Assembly: GCF_964340395.1 (NCBI RefSeq)
Contig: NC_135549.1
Location: forward strand, 14,158,842-14,222,841
From: Glandiceps talaboti
Taxonomy: Eukaryota; Hemichordata; Enteropneusta; Spengelidae
DNA: 64,000 bases
Direction: 5' to 3'
A model generated the notes under the pieces. That model searched no databases. It saw only the letters and a program-made list of their open reading frames with translations, and was not told the DNA's origin. Shown piece after piece: positions 11,494-22,909 of this stretch. The first letter of the stretch is position 1, and the number at the start of each line of letters is the position of its first letter. The position numbers were made by a program, and so were the translations under genes.

Positions 11494-13670
11494 CAGATAA
11501 ATCATGCCATTTCATTCGCCCAAAGTTCAACCAATATTGTCACCGCCTCCTCGCCTCAATTAACTCACCTGTGTGGCAAATTGTATGTAGTCACCTGTGT
11601 TCTGATGAACCCCAACACAGTGCCATTTCGTCCGTTATTTATAAATATCTAAACATTTCTCAGTTTACATTTCCATCACCATTCCCATATTTGACAATAT
11701 AGAATTACTCGTAACATATATCCCCTTATTATTTTAAGTTTGAACTTGTTCTCAAAATGCCCTACGTTAGTTTCACTCCACCATATCTACGTGTATATAG
11801 GTCCCTATTTTAGAATACGTCTGTTGGCTATTTCTGATCACAAGTTGAATGTACCGGCTGTTCCTGGATACCACTACCCCTTGGCATGTAGACGACTGAT
11901 AATATTCGTAGGCTGGTTTATAAGTGGATCGAAAAACAAGTAACCTAACCCAATGTACAAAATCCCAGAGACGTGCCTGACGTCAAGTATTCGGTAGGCG
12001 ATAAATATTGAAAGACCAGGGGCTAACAAACCCGATGAACTGTGGACAGACCTATATGGACTAATTACCAACGTTTGGCTTGACCCCCAAGGTCATACCA
12101 CAGGCTGCTGCGTTCAACGAAAACGTGTGTGACGTCGTAATTGGCCAAGTTCCAATCAATCACGTCATCCGATCTCATCGACTTGGAGTAGTGTGACCCC
12201 CTTTATGCTCACCAGATTTTGTAAATAAAGGAACAGTTATAACGTTGATATATCACGTATCACGTCAAATTTCTTATCTTTTTTTTCTTCTTTTTTCATA
12301 TTGTGGCCTTCATACTATATCTGTAGTGACATATGTGACGTCATCGTTTACAAATATTTTATGTGATTCGTAAAACTATAAACAATTTCCATCGTTCTGA
12401 GCAGAATTTGTCCCCAGGAATTTGTCTTCACACTCAGTCGATTTCATAGACTGTTGCTATTGTTTAAAGAAAAAAATTTAAAAAAAACGCGAAAAAAAAT
12501 TCACTGGGCTAAACTTATTATTGATATTAGGACAGAGTAAGCTGTCATTTGAATAAACTGAAATGTTGTTTTAACAGACAATTCTCAACTTCACGACTTA
12601 CAGTAATAACCGACATAGTTGAGAGTATATTCGAGTTGTTTGGAATCAATCCAATTCATAGCGGTAAAGCTGTACTGTATATGTTTTACAATGTAATTGA
12701 ATGATGAGCCAGGGTTGGTGTTTTAATTGATCAGTAAACTCATCTTTCAACTGTGTAAACTAAAGAGAAACTTATAACACAGATATGTTATAGAATACCT
12801 ATATGATGGGTATGTCTGGCGATAACTCCAAGCCCATACGTGTAATTGGTTTTATATTTCATCGAAAGATTATTCTTCAAACAGCAGTGTTTATAATGCA
12901 GCATATATAAGGACCTTACTACATTATCCTAGTCCTAGAAGTACGATGGAGCACAGTAACCTACAAAGAAATGCACCATTTGTTGGCGGTCATGATGTAT
13001 TCTACCACGATGCCGCGAACACAGTGACATATCAGGACCTATCTCAAATGGAGAAGTGATTATGATGACAAATAAATTAAATCCAAATCCGACATTTGAT
13101 ATGTTTTGAATGATTGCAAATGACTTTTCATCAATCACAATATTAAACTCTGCTATTGCTCCTTCCCTACTAATATCAACTTTTAACTGACAGTGTCGCT
13201 GATATCCCTCGTGCCTATCTCTTAGCCGAATGGACGTCGAGTGTGAACTTAGAATGACCTTGCTATGCACGGTTCAAGTACATTTACGACCGCTGAGTCA
13301 CATCGTTATCAAAGCCCAAACTGTCGTACTGTGGCAGTTCACAACATTGAACCTAAAAATAGATTTATCACATAATAATCATGATGATTCATGACGGTAC
13401 GGCTGATCAACAACAGAAATGAAACTCAGAAAAATCCGATATTGGGAACACCGTTTTATTTCCCAATACTATTATTATTTGATTTTATATAGACAAAGCG
13501 TGATACGTACAAAAGATAAACGCTACTGAAAGTTCGGATTGTACAAAAATTATATCTTGTGTTTCATAACATCTATATTACCACGACCCCATATATAAAC
13601 TAGATACATAATTGTTATTTCTGGTTTGTTGTGTAGATACTTTAAATTTGATAATATGTATATAAATAAA

Positions 13671-13738
13671 CATGTATGTATGTATGTATGTATGTATGTA
13701 TGTATGTATGTATGTATGTATGTATGTATGTATGTATG

Positions 13739-13768
<30 letters not shown>
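13671..13768. repeat. (ATGT)n microsatellite
   Basis: About 24 uninterrupted ATGT units. The 78-aa frame across it on the - strand is a repeat artefact. Confidence 0.97.
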
Positions 13769-13771
<3 letters not shown>

Positions 13772-14329
13772 GAAAACTGGATGTTCTCAACAAAAGTCGA
13801 CTTAAATGGTTCACCGTGTTAACAGAGCATCATCAGGTCAGTATGCATATAACAAAATAACGTCTGTTTATACATTACTTTGGTAATACTATGGTTAGAC
13901 CAGGAAGTCTTTTGTGAAGACATACATGGCTGTACTCTTTCCACGTTCTACGGTATGCAGTATACGGTAAACGGCTTTGATATGGAAGTATAGCTATTCT
14001 TTAATACCGGGTAACCCTCACCCCATCTCCTTCTAATAGTAATGTCACCTAGAACTTAAAGTGACCCATTGAATTTCCAATGCTACGAACTACGTACGAA
14101 GATGCTTTATAAGATACAAAACATTAAACTTGACATCGGACATCAAATAACAAACCTTGACATGAATACAATTTTCAATCGTTAAAGTTCACGTTTGTGA
14201 TAGGTCACCATGGCAATGGCATCCGTATATGGAAGCTTGAACACTCCTTTGGAAAGAATTAAAGTTGCATGTATTAAAATTTAGTTTTCTTATAAAATAC
14301 GTTGTTTCCATTGTAGAATACTTTAAAGT

Positions 14330-14339
14330 GAGAGAGAGA

Positions 14340-14431
<92 letters not shown>
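14330..14431. repeat. (GA)n microsatellite
   Basis: About 50 GA units with one GGG interruption near 14341. It creates Arg-Glu and Ser-Leu dipeptide frames that are not genes. The pure purine strand can form triplex DNA. Confidence 0.97.
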
Positions 14432-14434
<3 letters not shown>

Positions 14435-15007
14435 TCTCTTTGAGATCAATCTGTAGGGTAGGGAGATGATACAACTGTATTTCAGAGAATGTCTGATGTG
14501 GGAATATGGCTCGATCTTGTAGGCAATCATTCCCAGAACTACAAAATAAAAAAAAATCAAGGGACAATATACAAAGGAAATCGAGCCGTGTTACCCCGAT
14601 CAGTACTAGTTTTAATCAGATTGGTCCCTTCCCAGACTGCTGATATTCATGATGTTTGTACCGTTGGCCATATTGCTAATAACTATTATAGCAAATAACA
14701 ACAGAAAAGGATAATTAACTGAAGTCATGTTTTCCAATAAAACGTTAAACTTGTATGTATGTGCGGATGGAAACCCGATAGAACCTACGTCAATATAATG
14801 TCAAACGTAATATTTAGACAAGTCAACTTGGAAGTTAAACAGCATTATCAATATCCTAGTTATACAGAATATCACAAATACATGATATCGTACTACCCAC
14901 ATGTCTGCGCAAAACGCTAAGGAGCAGAATTTATCGTTTAAAACGTCCAACATAAGAAGCAGATTTTTACATTGTTTTTCATTAACTTTGTATAATTTTG
15001 TAAAAAT

Positions 15008-15008
15008 T

Positions 15009-15042
<34 letters not shown>
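15008..15042. repeat. (GTT)n microsatellite
   Basis: Eleven or so GTT triplets followed by a T run. Confidence 0.95.
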
Positions 15043-15044
<2 letters not shown>

Positions 15045-15608
15045 TTTTATCAAAACGGTAACATTAGAATCATAAGCTTACAAGCTAATGTACAAGATCG
15101 GTAGGGTGTCTGAATTCCTGGACTTCCTATAGTATCAGAAACGCGTTGTTGTCTAGTAGCATATATCTATGACGTACAACGTAGTCAACGCTGACTGTGA
15201 CTGACAAGCATACGTCACAATATTTAACTGATGTCATAACAACAAACATGTTTATTAGTAGTTTCACGTCGCATTCAACGTTACTCTTTATACATTTAAG
15301 TGCCCGGTGAATCAAATTTATGCTTTGCACTTTTATATATGTAACTGTTTATAGAAAACCGGATATCAAATATTCAATGATATTTATATAGTTCACATTA
15401 GACTGAAGGGGTGAAATACATGTACAAAACTAGCAGAATGAAATGAATTTTGAGACGTTTTGGGAAAGATCATGTTCACAGTGAATTCTAAAATTGTGAC
15501 TTAAAAAAAATTCAGAACACATTCTCAATATTTAAAAAATGGACAAAATGTGGATCTTCTCGTAAAAAAAAATGACCTCTTTATGGTACTATCCACGAAG
15601 CACCGTAT

Positions 15609-15642
15609 TATTTTTCCGAGTCGTTGCCTCGGTGGAAAAATA
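15609..15642. repeat. Imperfect hairpin around CCGAG...CTCGG
   Basis: ATTTTTCCGAG and CTCGGTGGAAAAAT form an inverted repeat with one bulged base and a 7-base loop. It has the size and shape of the other short foldback sequences in this window but no visible target duplication. Confidence 0.5.
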
Positions 15643-16503
15643 TGCTGTCGTTTGGGAGACTGGTATGTGGTTAACCTTTTCGTCGTGTCTTTTATTTTCT
15701 AAATATTGCTTCTAATGTTATTTTTTCTCTCTCGAGAATGTCACATAAATACAATGTTATAGGTATTTACGCATGCGTCAGATAGGGTGCTAAGGTCCTA
15801 CATGTAAGATAGAGTGTAATACAGTAAACAAAATTTATTTTATAAACGCCCCCAGTGATATCCTTTCACTGTTAAGTTATGGATAGTCAATTGACATAAC
15901 TATAGCGACATGAGCTATGCATATATGGAGATATCGTGACAATGCACTTGCAACGATCAACACATTCTGAATTGAACGGATATTAATTTGCAATTTGATA
16001 ACTATGGTACGAAATTGTCGGTGTGTGTTGGGAATGAGTGGACTCCAAATTATGTCGGCGAAAAAAAAAAAATGTTAGCATGACATTACGGTGATTAGAG
16101 ACCGGTGATGTTATTCAGTCACAATTTTATAGGTTAGCTTAGTCTCAGTGGATCGATCGCAATCCTCAAACAAAGTCGCCATCTCTGCCTACATCGTGTA
16201 TACGCCACATTGTTGTATTTCCCTACAGGAGTTTTAATCAATGAACTACTGTTTTGCCAAATGTTATGAATAACGCACTGTGTTGAACTTGACGTTGAAC
16301 GGGGAATGACCGACCTTGACACGTGAGTGTCGACTCAGTCTCGTTCATCCTTCGTTATCACCCAGGTCACGCTGGTCGTTGCACTTGTCATCTTTTTTGT
16401 GAAATGGAGATTTAATTTGGTAATCTTATTCAAGACAAGTAAATAATTTACAGTTGTTGTGATTACTGTTCCTTCTGAACACCTGTACCACAACTATTAT
16501 CAC

Positions 16504-16535
16504 CCTCCTCCTCCTCCTCCTCCTCCTCCTCCTCC

Positions 16536-16577
<42 letters not shown>

Positions 16578-16590
16578 CCGTCGTCGTCGT
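16504..16590. repeat. Compound triplet repeat (CCT)n-(CAT)n-(CGT)n
   Basis: CCT triplets at 16504-16536 pass into CAT triplets (16537-16577) and then a short CGT run, suggesting successive point mutation and expansion of one triplet tract. Confidence 0.95.
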
Positions 16591-16705
16591 TACTAACCGA
16601 AGTATTGTAACATTATGTTCAATCTGAACAATCTAACAGTAAATCTACAATTGTGTAACTTCAAGAATACCGCCATTAGCATCACAACCACAACTATCAT
16701 CATCA

Positions 16706-16716
16706 ACGACGACGAT

Positions 16717-16750
<34 letters not shown>

Positions 16751-16751
16751 T
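16706..16751. repeat. (AAC)n microsatellite
   Basis: GAC triplets lead into about 13 AAC triplets. The poly-asparagine frame across it (16615-16878) is judged spurious. Confidence 0.93.
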
Positions 16752-17937
16752 CCAAACAATAACATCAACATCGTTATCTTCTCCTTCTCACAATCATCAT
16801 AATCACTATCTTCCCGATTTTCCCTCCTCCCTTCTTGTCTTCATGCAATGTCCATATACTAGTATCACCACTGTATGACCACGATGCTGGTTAACGTTGT
16901 GTATCCCCCGGGGTCTAACATGACAAGTTCATGTGTGTCATTGAACCATAGTTCTCTCATGCAACCATTAATAACAAATCAGCGTGGGCATTATTGCCGT
17001 CGTCGTCCTCCTCTCCTTCTTTGCCTTCTGATCGTTGTCATCACTCATAAACGTGACATTGCATTGATAATGCACCGATTTTTCTTTCTTTGCTCGTTCA
17101 TTAGCATCGATTTCTCCGACAAGAAATTGTATTTGTTCTTTTATTTGCTATTTCTTACCGACAACTGTCACTGTGTGAAATATCAATAATGATGAAAGTG
17201 TTTTGGTAGGTTCGGCATTTCAATGTACTACATTAAAAAATGCGCAAATTAATCCTTTGGGTATATAACATTGTAAAGACTGAAGTACGTGGCAATACTC
17301 TTTCTCTTGTCTTTGTATCCATTTTCTACGGACTTTCAAATACATATTGATATTGTGCTTGTGTCGTTTGTTATATGCACGGAAAGTTTAGACCATACAT
17401 CGAAGTTTCAGATCAAAGAATAGGAATACCACTACAATGAGATCTGCAAGGTTGAATTAATTAGAATGTATTATATAACACACATACCTTCTATATTTAC
17501 CTATGTAACTTGACCCGATGTCCCTGAAATATTTCAATTCCGACGTTAATTCAGACAGCATTCGTGAAATGAAGACTGTGTTGACATAATCAGATGGGGT
17601 AGACGGCCTTGTGTTTGAATTTGGCTTCGATCCCAATAACCCATGTAGGAGAGATATCGGGGCGATGAACTCAGGTCTGTGTTATTGTGAAAGAATCGAG
17701 TCGTTGTCTCTGCGTTTAATAATAGGTTCTACTTTTCAATGCCAAACCCCTCGATTGATTGAAACAATCGCAAAAACTAGAAAAGGTGTTATGAAATCGG
17801 AATGTACATACACTCGAAAGTAAGCACGTATTTTTTTTCGAGAAAAAAATATTCTAAAAATTTAAAGAAAAAAAGGCAATGATCGCAAGAGTCTTGTAAC
17901 ACAAATTTCGCAAACCCTCACACGGCCAGAATAGTTG

Positions 17938-18024
17938 TAGTCTAGTGCTATCCATGGCATCGAATCTCAAGATCTATCTTGGGGTGAAGAAATGCTTCGA
18001 TACCACCGTGCTAAATCTAGACTA
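17938..18024. mobile_element. Degenerate foldback element related to the one at 45.0 kb
   Basis: The outer arms TAGTCTAG (17938-17945) and CTAGACTA (18017-18024) are inverted. Inside the left arm is GCTATCCATGGC, whose reverse complement closely resembles the GCCACGGATAGC arm of the element at 45032-45100. Two loci with the same outer and inner motifs suggest one small transposon-like family. Internal arms match imperfectly here. Confidence 0.45.
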
Positions 18025-19951
18025 GATATTGTTGTGGCTGTCCGAGTCAACCCGATTGGAGTAATTACATTTTCCTTACAATGTTCGATACTTTTATTTT
18101 GGTATTCATTTCTCTTGTTTCAGTAAAGACATTCTCGCAAGCAGAAGCATACAATCATGAGTATTTCTGCTGAAGCACAGACAAGTAAGCTGAAGTAACG
18201 AAATATGAAGCATCTTTAGCGAACTCGTACTTTCCAACGGTGCCGTAAAGAGTGCTGCAGTTTACGACGTTTAAAACAGATCATGTCATTGAGTCACTTA
18301 TCTCCCTCTCATGTCACCGTTACGTAGAAACGAAAAAAACAAGCATCTAACGAAACGTCTGTTTTAGGTACAAGTTTCATTTTAGTGGTGCTTAATTACG
18401 ATGCAATCCTCTGCTCGAGGATTTTTTTTAGAGATTTGCTGTACTTTTATAAATACTTGAACATGCTCGTCTGTATTTTTCAATGTCCTTTTTTAAGTTC
18501 TAGTCAAGTTCTAGTTGTTTTATAATGTTGTTTTTGTGTGTATTTATATATTTCTTCTGTTTCAAGTTGTCACTTTAGCTATGGGATATTTTTGAGCGTT
18601 GTTGTGTTCTTTCTTTCCCGAAATAAAGTTTAATAATAATATTTGCAGTTGGATATATGTGTCATCATTTGCACAGCAGGTAGTGTTAGAGGGAGTGTGG
18701 TCGACTACACCTTGGATTGACCATGGGTGTATTTCTATTAGTACATATGGATAGGCGTAAAGTTGGTTATTTACTTCCATTAAAAAGCGGTATTTCATAC
18801 AGTGTCGATAATCATATTTTTTTACAATGGTAAATATACAACTACTCTGTTTACGTTCAATCCGCCATCTGTGTCACGATGTCCCGAACAACGTAAACAT
18901 TGTACGAAATGCAATTGTTTGTACGGGTACGGTGTACTTGCCCTGCTTACCGCGTGGAAGTGTAACAGACAGACGCATAGGTGCGTGTAGTTCTTCGTGG
19001 AATGCATGCACAATGGACAGGACGTGATGGCTGTACGATGCGATGCGGCAAACTATCAACAACAATACAGAGTGTAGATTGTATACAAACTCTTCGGCAG
19101 ACAAAGTCCACATTGTCGTCTGTGCTAGTGTCTTTTCGCACCATAACAAACTAAACAAGAAGCACAATTCCTAGCAAAACAGCCTTTATTCTGAAATACT
19201 TCTAAAGCTGGTCCATTCAAAAACATGTTATCAAACATCTTCTATGGGAAAAAAATTATGGTATACACCGAGGAATTTCGAATTGACAAATACATGTATG
19301 TACTCCTAGTATATTGTGGTCAAGATTAACAATTATAAAGGTTGAAGCATATGCTAGTACGTAGTACTGGTGTGTTGTTGTTTTTTTTATCTGAAAACAG
19401 GATAGTGGGAAAATATTTCTATTATAGCACAGTTACTAAGAAACGAGACCAGTATCTTTATAATCGTCATGTTTTCATACATTGCTTAAAAATCACATGA
19501 TCACACGATAGCATGCAATGTGGTTGTTTTTCCTTCATTTGCGGGTATGGTATACGACGTACCGCTTTTATCCGTTTTGGACATTTATATGGTGGTGCAT
19601 AAATTTGAAGTTGCTGGTTGCTGCTGTAAAAAGAAGCCTATGACAAAGGGAACAGTGTTCAATTTACAGCCATATAAAAAGCAAGTGGATAACTATTGCT
19701 ATGGAAAGTAAATATTGCCCACTTTTGAAAATTGCTCATTGCAACCATCAGCAAAATACTGTTGCGCTCGAGGAATTGAAATATCAAAAAATCTGATAGC
19801 GTCGGCAGCGTTCTACCTTTAAAAAAAAAAGTTTTATTATCTATCTATCTATAGTATCACTTTTCAATGGTAATGTAACGTCGCGGGCAAAAGTAGATTC
19901 TTGCCTTCCGCAAACAAACGGGGGGGGGGGGTGTTAAACTTTGATTCCAAC

Positions 19952-20002
19952 GGCATATCATGGAAGTAGAACCCCGGGGTTCTACTTCCATGGGCATATC
20001 AT
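19952..20002. repeat. Perfect 34-bp palindrome flanked by 10-bp direct repeats
   Basis: Positions 19959-19992 are an uninterrupted perfect palindrome centred on CCCCGGGG, with outer ends CATGGAAGTAG / CTACTTCCATG. GGCATATCAT occurs immediately on both sides (19952-19961 and 19993-20002), the left copy overlapping the palindrome by three bases. This may be a tiny foldback insertion with target duplication, or a template-switch event. A long G run lies just upstream (about 19921-19931). Confidence 0.8.
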
Positions 20003-21530
20003 CACAACGATGGACATTTCATCTCGACAGACTTTACATATACAATGTTTCCAAGGAAGTGCGTTATATGTAAAAAGTTTGCCCAGGGTGGTGAACATGT
20101 TACATGTACAGTACACGTCCTCTGTCTGATGAATCATTTTGTATTATTGGAAGATGTATACTAGCGTAAAAAATGTTTGCCTATTTCATAGTTCATACAT
20201 ATGGGGTCTTACACATGTAAAAAAATGTTCATAGTATAAACACAAAGTCCCTTTCAGACAACCAAGCTCAACTCCCATGGTATAGTTATATTGGAAGAGG
20301 CATATTGCTAACAATGTGGCGAATACAAGGACACCCCGTCCCTCTCAACAATAAAGTTTTCCGACCGAAAATAAATCAAACTTTCATACCTGGCGGTAAT
20401 CATTGTAAAAACTAGTCAGAACTGGATGCGTGGGTGCTATGAATAGGACAAGCTTTTTAGCGTCACTTCTTTCGTTTTATCCCCAATATCCCGTAAATTG
20501 CACATTATGTCAAGTAAAACTGACAAGGAAATAATAGCGTGATTTATTATTTTGGTTGTAATTGCGTTCTCGTTATCTCACGCCATGTTTACTTGTTTGG
20601 TGTATTGGCGTTTTATTTAGTAATATGTTGGTAGAAAAAACTTATAGTTCATTTGAGTGGATCGTAACAGTCAGAGAAAAGAGGGAGCAAATCTCCAGAA
20701 AATAGTTTTGTGAACATTATTACATCCTCAGTTGTAACTTTACGATAAGTTTTACCCTCCCCCTTTTTTTTAGAATGTCCGCGTAAAGTAACTGAAAGAA
20801 ACGAGAAGTGTAATCATTGAATGTCCAAAACAAAGGTACAAGATAACACGTGCCACAATTCTCACGTGTTTATTCATTGTCCTTGACTTCATAATAATTT
20901 TGTTACGTAAACATTATTGGGAACTCCGCAAGAGCGTGAATAGCCTGTTGACGCAGATTTGCGTTTTGGACGAATCCATTAATTTGGGAGGCTGAATCAT
21001 GAGTCTAAAAATATTACATTGATAACGCCAGAGATATGTCGTTGATGACAAAAATAGTGGTTACAATATGAACGTATGGAATTTAGTGAAAATTTAGTAT
21101 CACACCAAAAAGTGGGGAAAAAAGCAGAAGTTATCTTTGTGGAAGAAAATGTTACGAGAGTAGGCTCTCACCGGACACAACCAACCGTGTGTCCAAAAAT
21201 GGAAATGTTGTGTGTACGTCACACCACTGGAGGTCACTGAGACCATTCGAGTTGGTGTGGTACTGCACACTGGTATTACACCACCCGAGAACTTCCAATG
21301 AACGTCGCAATAATTGTCAGAAAAAAAAGATAATCATTGCAAAGTAACTATATCAAAATTGGTTTTGCAATTCCAGGTTTAAAAGAAGCAAGAGACATTG
21401 CAATTTGCAGGAGTTGAGGATTTTTTGCCAGTGCTCGTGGCCATGTTATGAAGCCCTGGAAGACTTGTTATTGTGTGAACTTCAATGGATGACTATTGAA
21501 TAGGCGCTTGTTGTTGATCACTTATCCTCC

Positions 21531-21620
21531 ATGATTGGTCAATTTTCTGACGTCACCAGTTATCGCTTCTACGATTGGTCCTGCTCAGTACGCTTCTGAC
21601 GTCATGGGTGTTTGCCCACT
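21531..21620 (+). promoter_or_regulatory. BTG promoter: two CCAAT boxes and two perfect CRE sites
   Basis: Inverted CCAAT boxes (ATTGG inside GATTGGTC) occur at 21534-21538 and 21574-21578. Perfect palindromic cAMP-response elements TGACGTCA occur at 21548-21555 and 21597-21604. Each CCAAT box precedes one CRE, so the unit looks duplicated with 40-50-bp spacing. An initiator-like TCAGTT follows at about 21620. The block ends about 390 bp before the BTG start codon. CREB/ATF and NF-Y sites are typical of inducible early-response promoters, which fits the vertebrate BTG2/TIS21 gene. The transcription start is inferred, not seen. Confidence 0.75.
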
Positions 21621-22011
21621 CAGTTGATAAAGAAGCTTCGGTCAGCAGTTGTGAAATACAGACCCAAGCGAGCCGTAGTATCAGGTGGAAGGAGACCATA
21701 TTTTACATTTTCAAACTCATTTGGGGGTATTTGGTGCTACATCTCAAACATCAGGGATTTCACAACTTTGAACGATTTCACCTTGTTGAATTTGTAGACG
21801 AAGTAGAGCAGAGAACGAGCGACATTTCCTGGAGAAATCGAGCAAGAGAGACATTCAGTATTACGCACGTACACTGCACAACGTTAACCGTTATCACATT
21901 GAAACCAGGGATTTTCCAAACTATTTCGGGCTGTTACTTCATCGTGCCATTCGAATTTATGTGATCTTGGATCTACAGTTGGAACATTTACTTTGAGTAC
22001 TAATAGCCAAA

Positions 22012-22461
22012 ATGAAGAAGGAAATACGCAGTGCCGTGAACTTTCTCAAAAATCTATTGAGATGCAGGAACGTAAACGATCAAAATATCAACGCCTTTGG
22101 CAAGAAGCTTCAAGAACTCTTGAAACAGCACTATCAACATCACTGGTTTCCCGAAAAACCTCAGAAGGGCAGTGGTTATCGGTGCATCCGTACATTTGGC
22201 AGTCGAGTGGACCCACTTATTTCAAAGGCCGGAGAGGCTGCAGGTCTCAGCATTTACGAACTCGGACATATTTTACCACAAGAGTTTACAATATGGATCG
22301 ATCCCGCCGAAGTATCGTATCGTATTGGCGAGGAAGGCTCAATATGCGTACTGTTCGAGCTCACTGCCCCGTCAACTTGCAAAAAGGAAGTCGCGGACCT
22401 CTCGAGTACATCATACAGCGGTGCAGAGTACCTCACGATGTATGCTGCAACAATGGCGTAA
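22012..22461 (+). CDS. BTG2-like: BTG1/BTG2-type antiproliferative protein (BTG/Tob family)
   Basis: This 149-aa protein covers the whole BTG domain. Box A is at residues 41-60 (HHWFPEKP, then KGSGYRCIR) and box B at 88-110 (IWIDPAEVSYRIGEEG, then SICVLFE). Y56 and W95 correspond to BTG2 Tyr65 and Trp103, which contact the CNOT7/CAF1 deadenylase; the protein should therefore recruit CCR4-NOT to mRNAs and restrain proliferation. The tail ends in a serine/tyrosine-rich stretch similar in place to the BTG1/2 C-terminal box, and there is no long Tob-type tail, so BTG1/2 is the best class. The start is chosen because MKKEIRSAV aligns with the start of the family helix and the ATG context is CAAAATGA. 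The frame is uninterrupted, whereas vertebrate BTG1 and BTG2 have one intron. The gene sits downstream of a CRE/CCAAT promoter. Confidence 0.95.
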   Translation: MKKEIRSAVNFLKNLLRCRNVNDQNINAFGKKLQELLKQHYQHHWFPEKPQKGSGYRCIRTFGSRVDPLISKAGEAAGLSIYELGHILPQEFTIWIDPAEVSYRIGEEGSICVLFELTAPSTCKKEVADLSSTSYSGAEYLTMYAATMA

Positions 22462-22464
22462 CGA

Positions 22465-22470
22465 AATAAA
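22465..22470 (+). terminator. AATAAA just after the BTG stop codon
   Basis: An AATAAA lies four bases after the stop and would give a very short 3' end. A second AATAAA at 22904-22909 is a more normal distance away and would leave a roughly 450-base, AU-rich 3' untranslated region. I favour the second but cannot decide. Confidence 0.35.
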
Positions 22471-22903
22471 GGACTTCAAACGAACTTGAACATTGGAACT
22501 TTTACAGTACATAAAGAAGTGCCAGTCTTAAGATGCAATAAGTAACTATTTCTGAACTTTTCAAGGATTGTAATTAGTAGATATGAATTGAGTTACTTGT
22601 ATTTAATGAGAGTTGTAACCCATCCACAGTTGATGTAATTTAGGATTTACATGGAAGTTTGACTTATCGACTGATCATGGGACCGTCGTGTACATTTTTT
22701 TGTGAAAACCTGTAAAGTGTAAATCAAATATTGGCTACTATGTTCCTCGTCGCATTGAGTGCTTTGTTAAAACCTTGATCTTTGACGAGCTTTCTTGAGC
22801 GAAGATCTCTTAGTTTTATATCATATATTTCTATTGAGGATTTACATTCCGAAGTATTTTGTTATAAGAAACACACTTGTAAACGAAAAAAAGGTTTCAC
22901 AGA

Positions 22904-22909
22904 AATAAA
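22904..22909 (+). terminator. Likely BTG polyadenylation signal
   Basis: Canonical AATAAA about 440 bases after the BTG stop codon. The intervening sequence is AT-rich with no frame of interest, as expected for a 3' untranslated region. Confidence 0.45.

Larger units (their letters stand above)
6578..21530. other. Long gene-poor region between the MYND and BTG genes
   Basis: No recognisable protein or RNA gene was found in about 15 kb. The longest non-repetitive frame (12935-13270, - strand, 111 aa) has no domain I know. The region carries the SINE-like copy, inverted-repeat elements, palindromes and microsatellites listed separately. It is a natural place to look for distal regulatory elements of the BTG gene, but I cannot identify individual enhancers. 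Confidence 0.4.

Noticed and set aside
12935-13270. 111-aa frame on the - strand
   Set aside because: No recognisable motif, no splice or promoter context; likely chance.
14189-14567. Frames with Ser-Leu or Arg-Glu dipeptide runs
   Set aside because: Artefacts of the (GA)n repeat.
16615-16878. 87-aa poly-asparagine frame
   Set aside because: Driven by the AAC triplet repeat.
20090-20112. p53 response element upstream of BTG (BTG2 is a p53 target in mammals)
   Set aside because: GAACATGTTACATGTAC only partly fits the RRRCWWGYYY consensus and no clean second half-site is present.
21575-21964. 129-aa frame just upstream of the BTG start
   Set aside because: It overlaps the CRE/CCAAT block, has no domain, and is in the position of the BTG 5' leader.
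21993-22489. Other frames overlapping the BTG gene (158 aa and 105 aa)
   Set aside because: Alternate-frame shadows; only the 22012 frame gives the conserved BTG protein.
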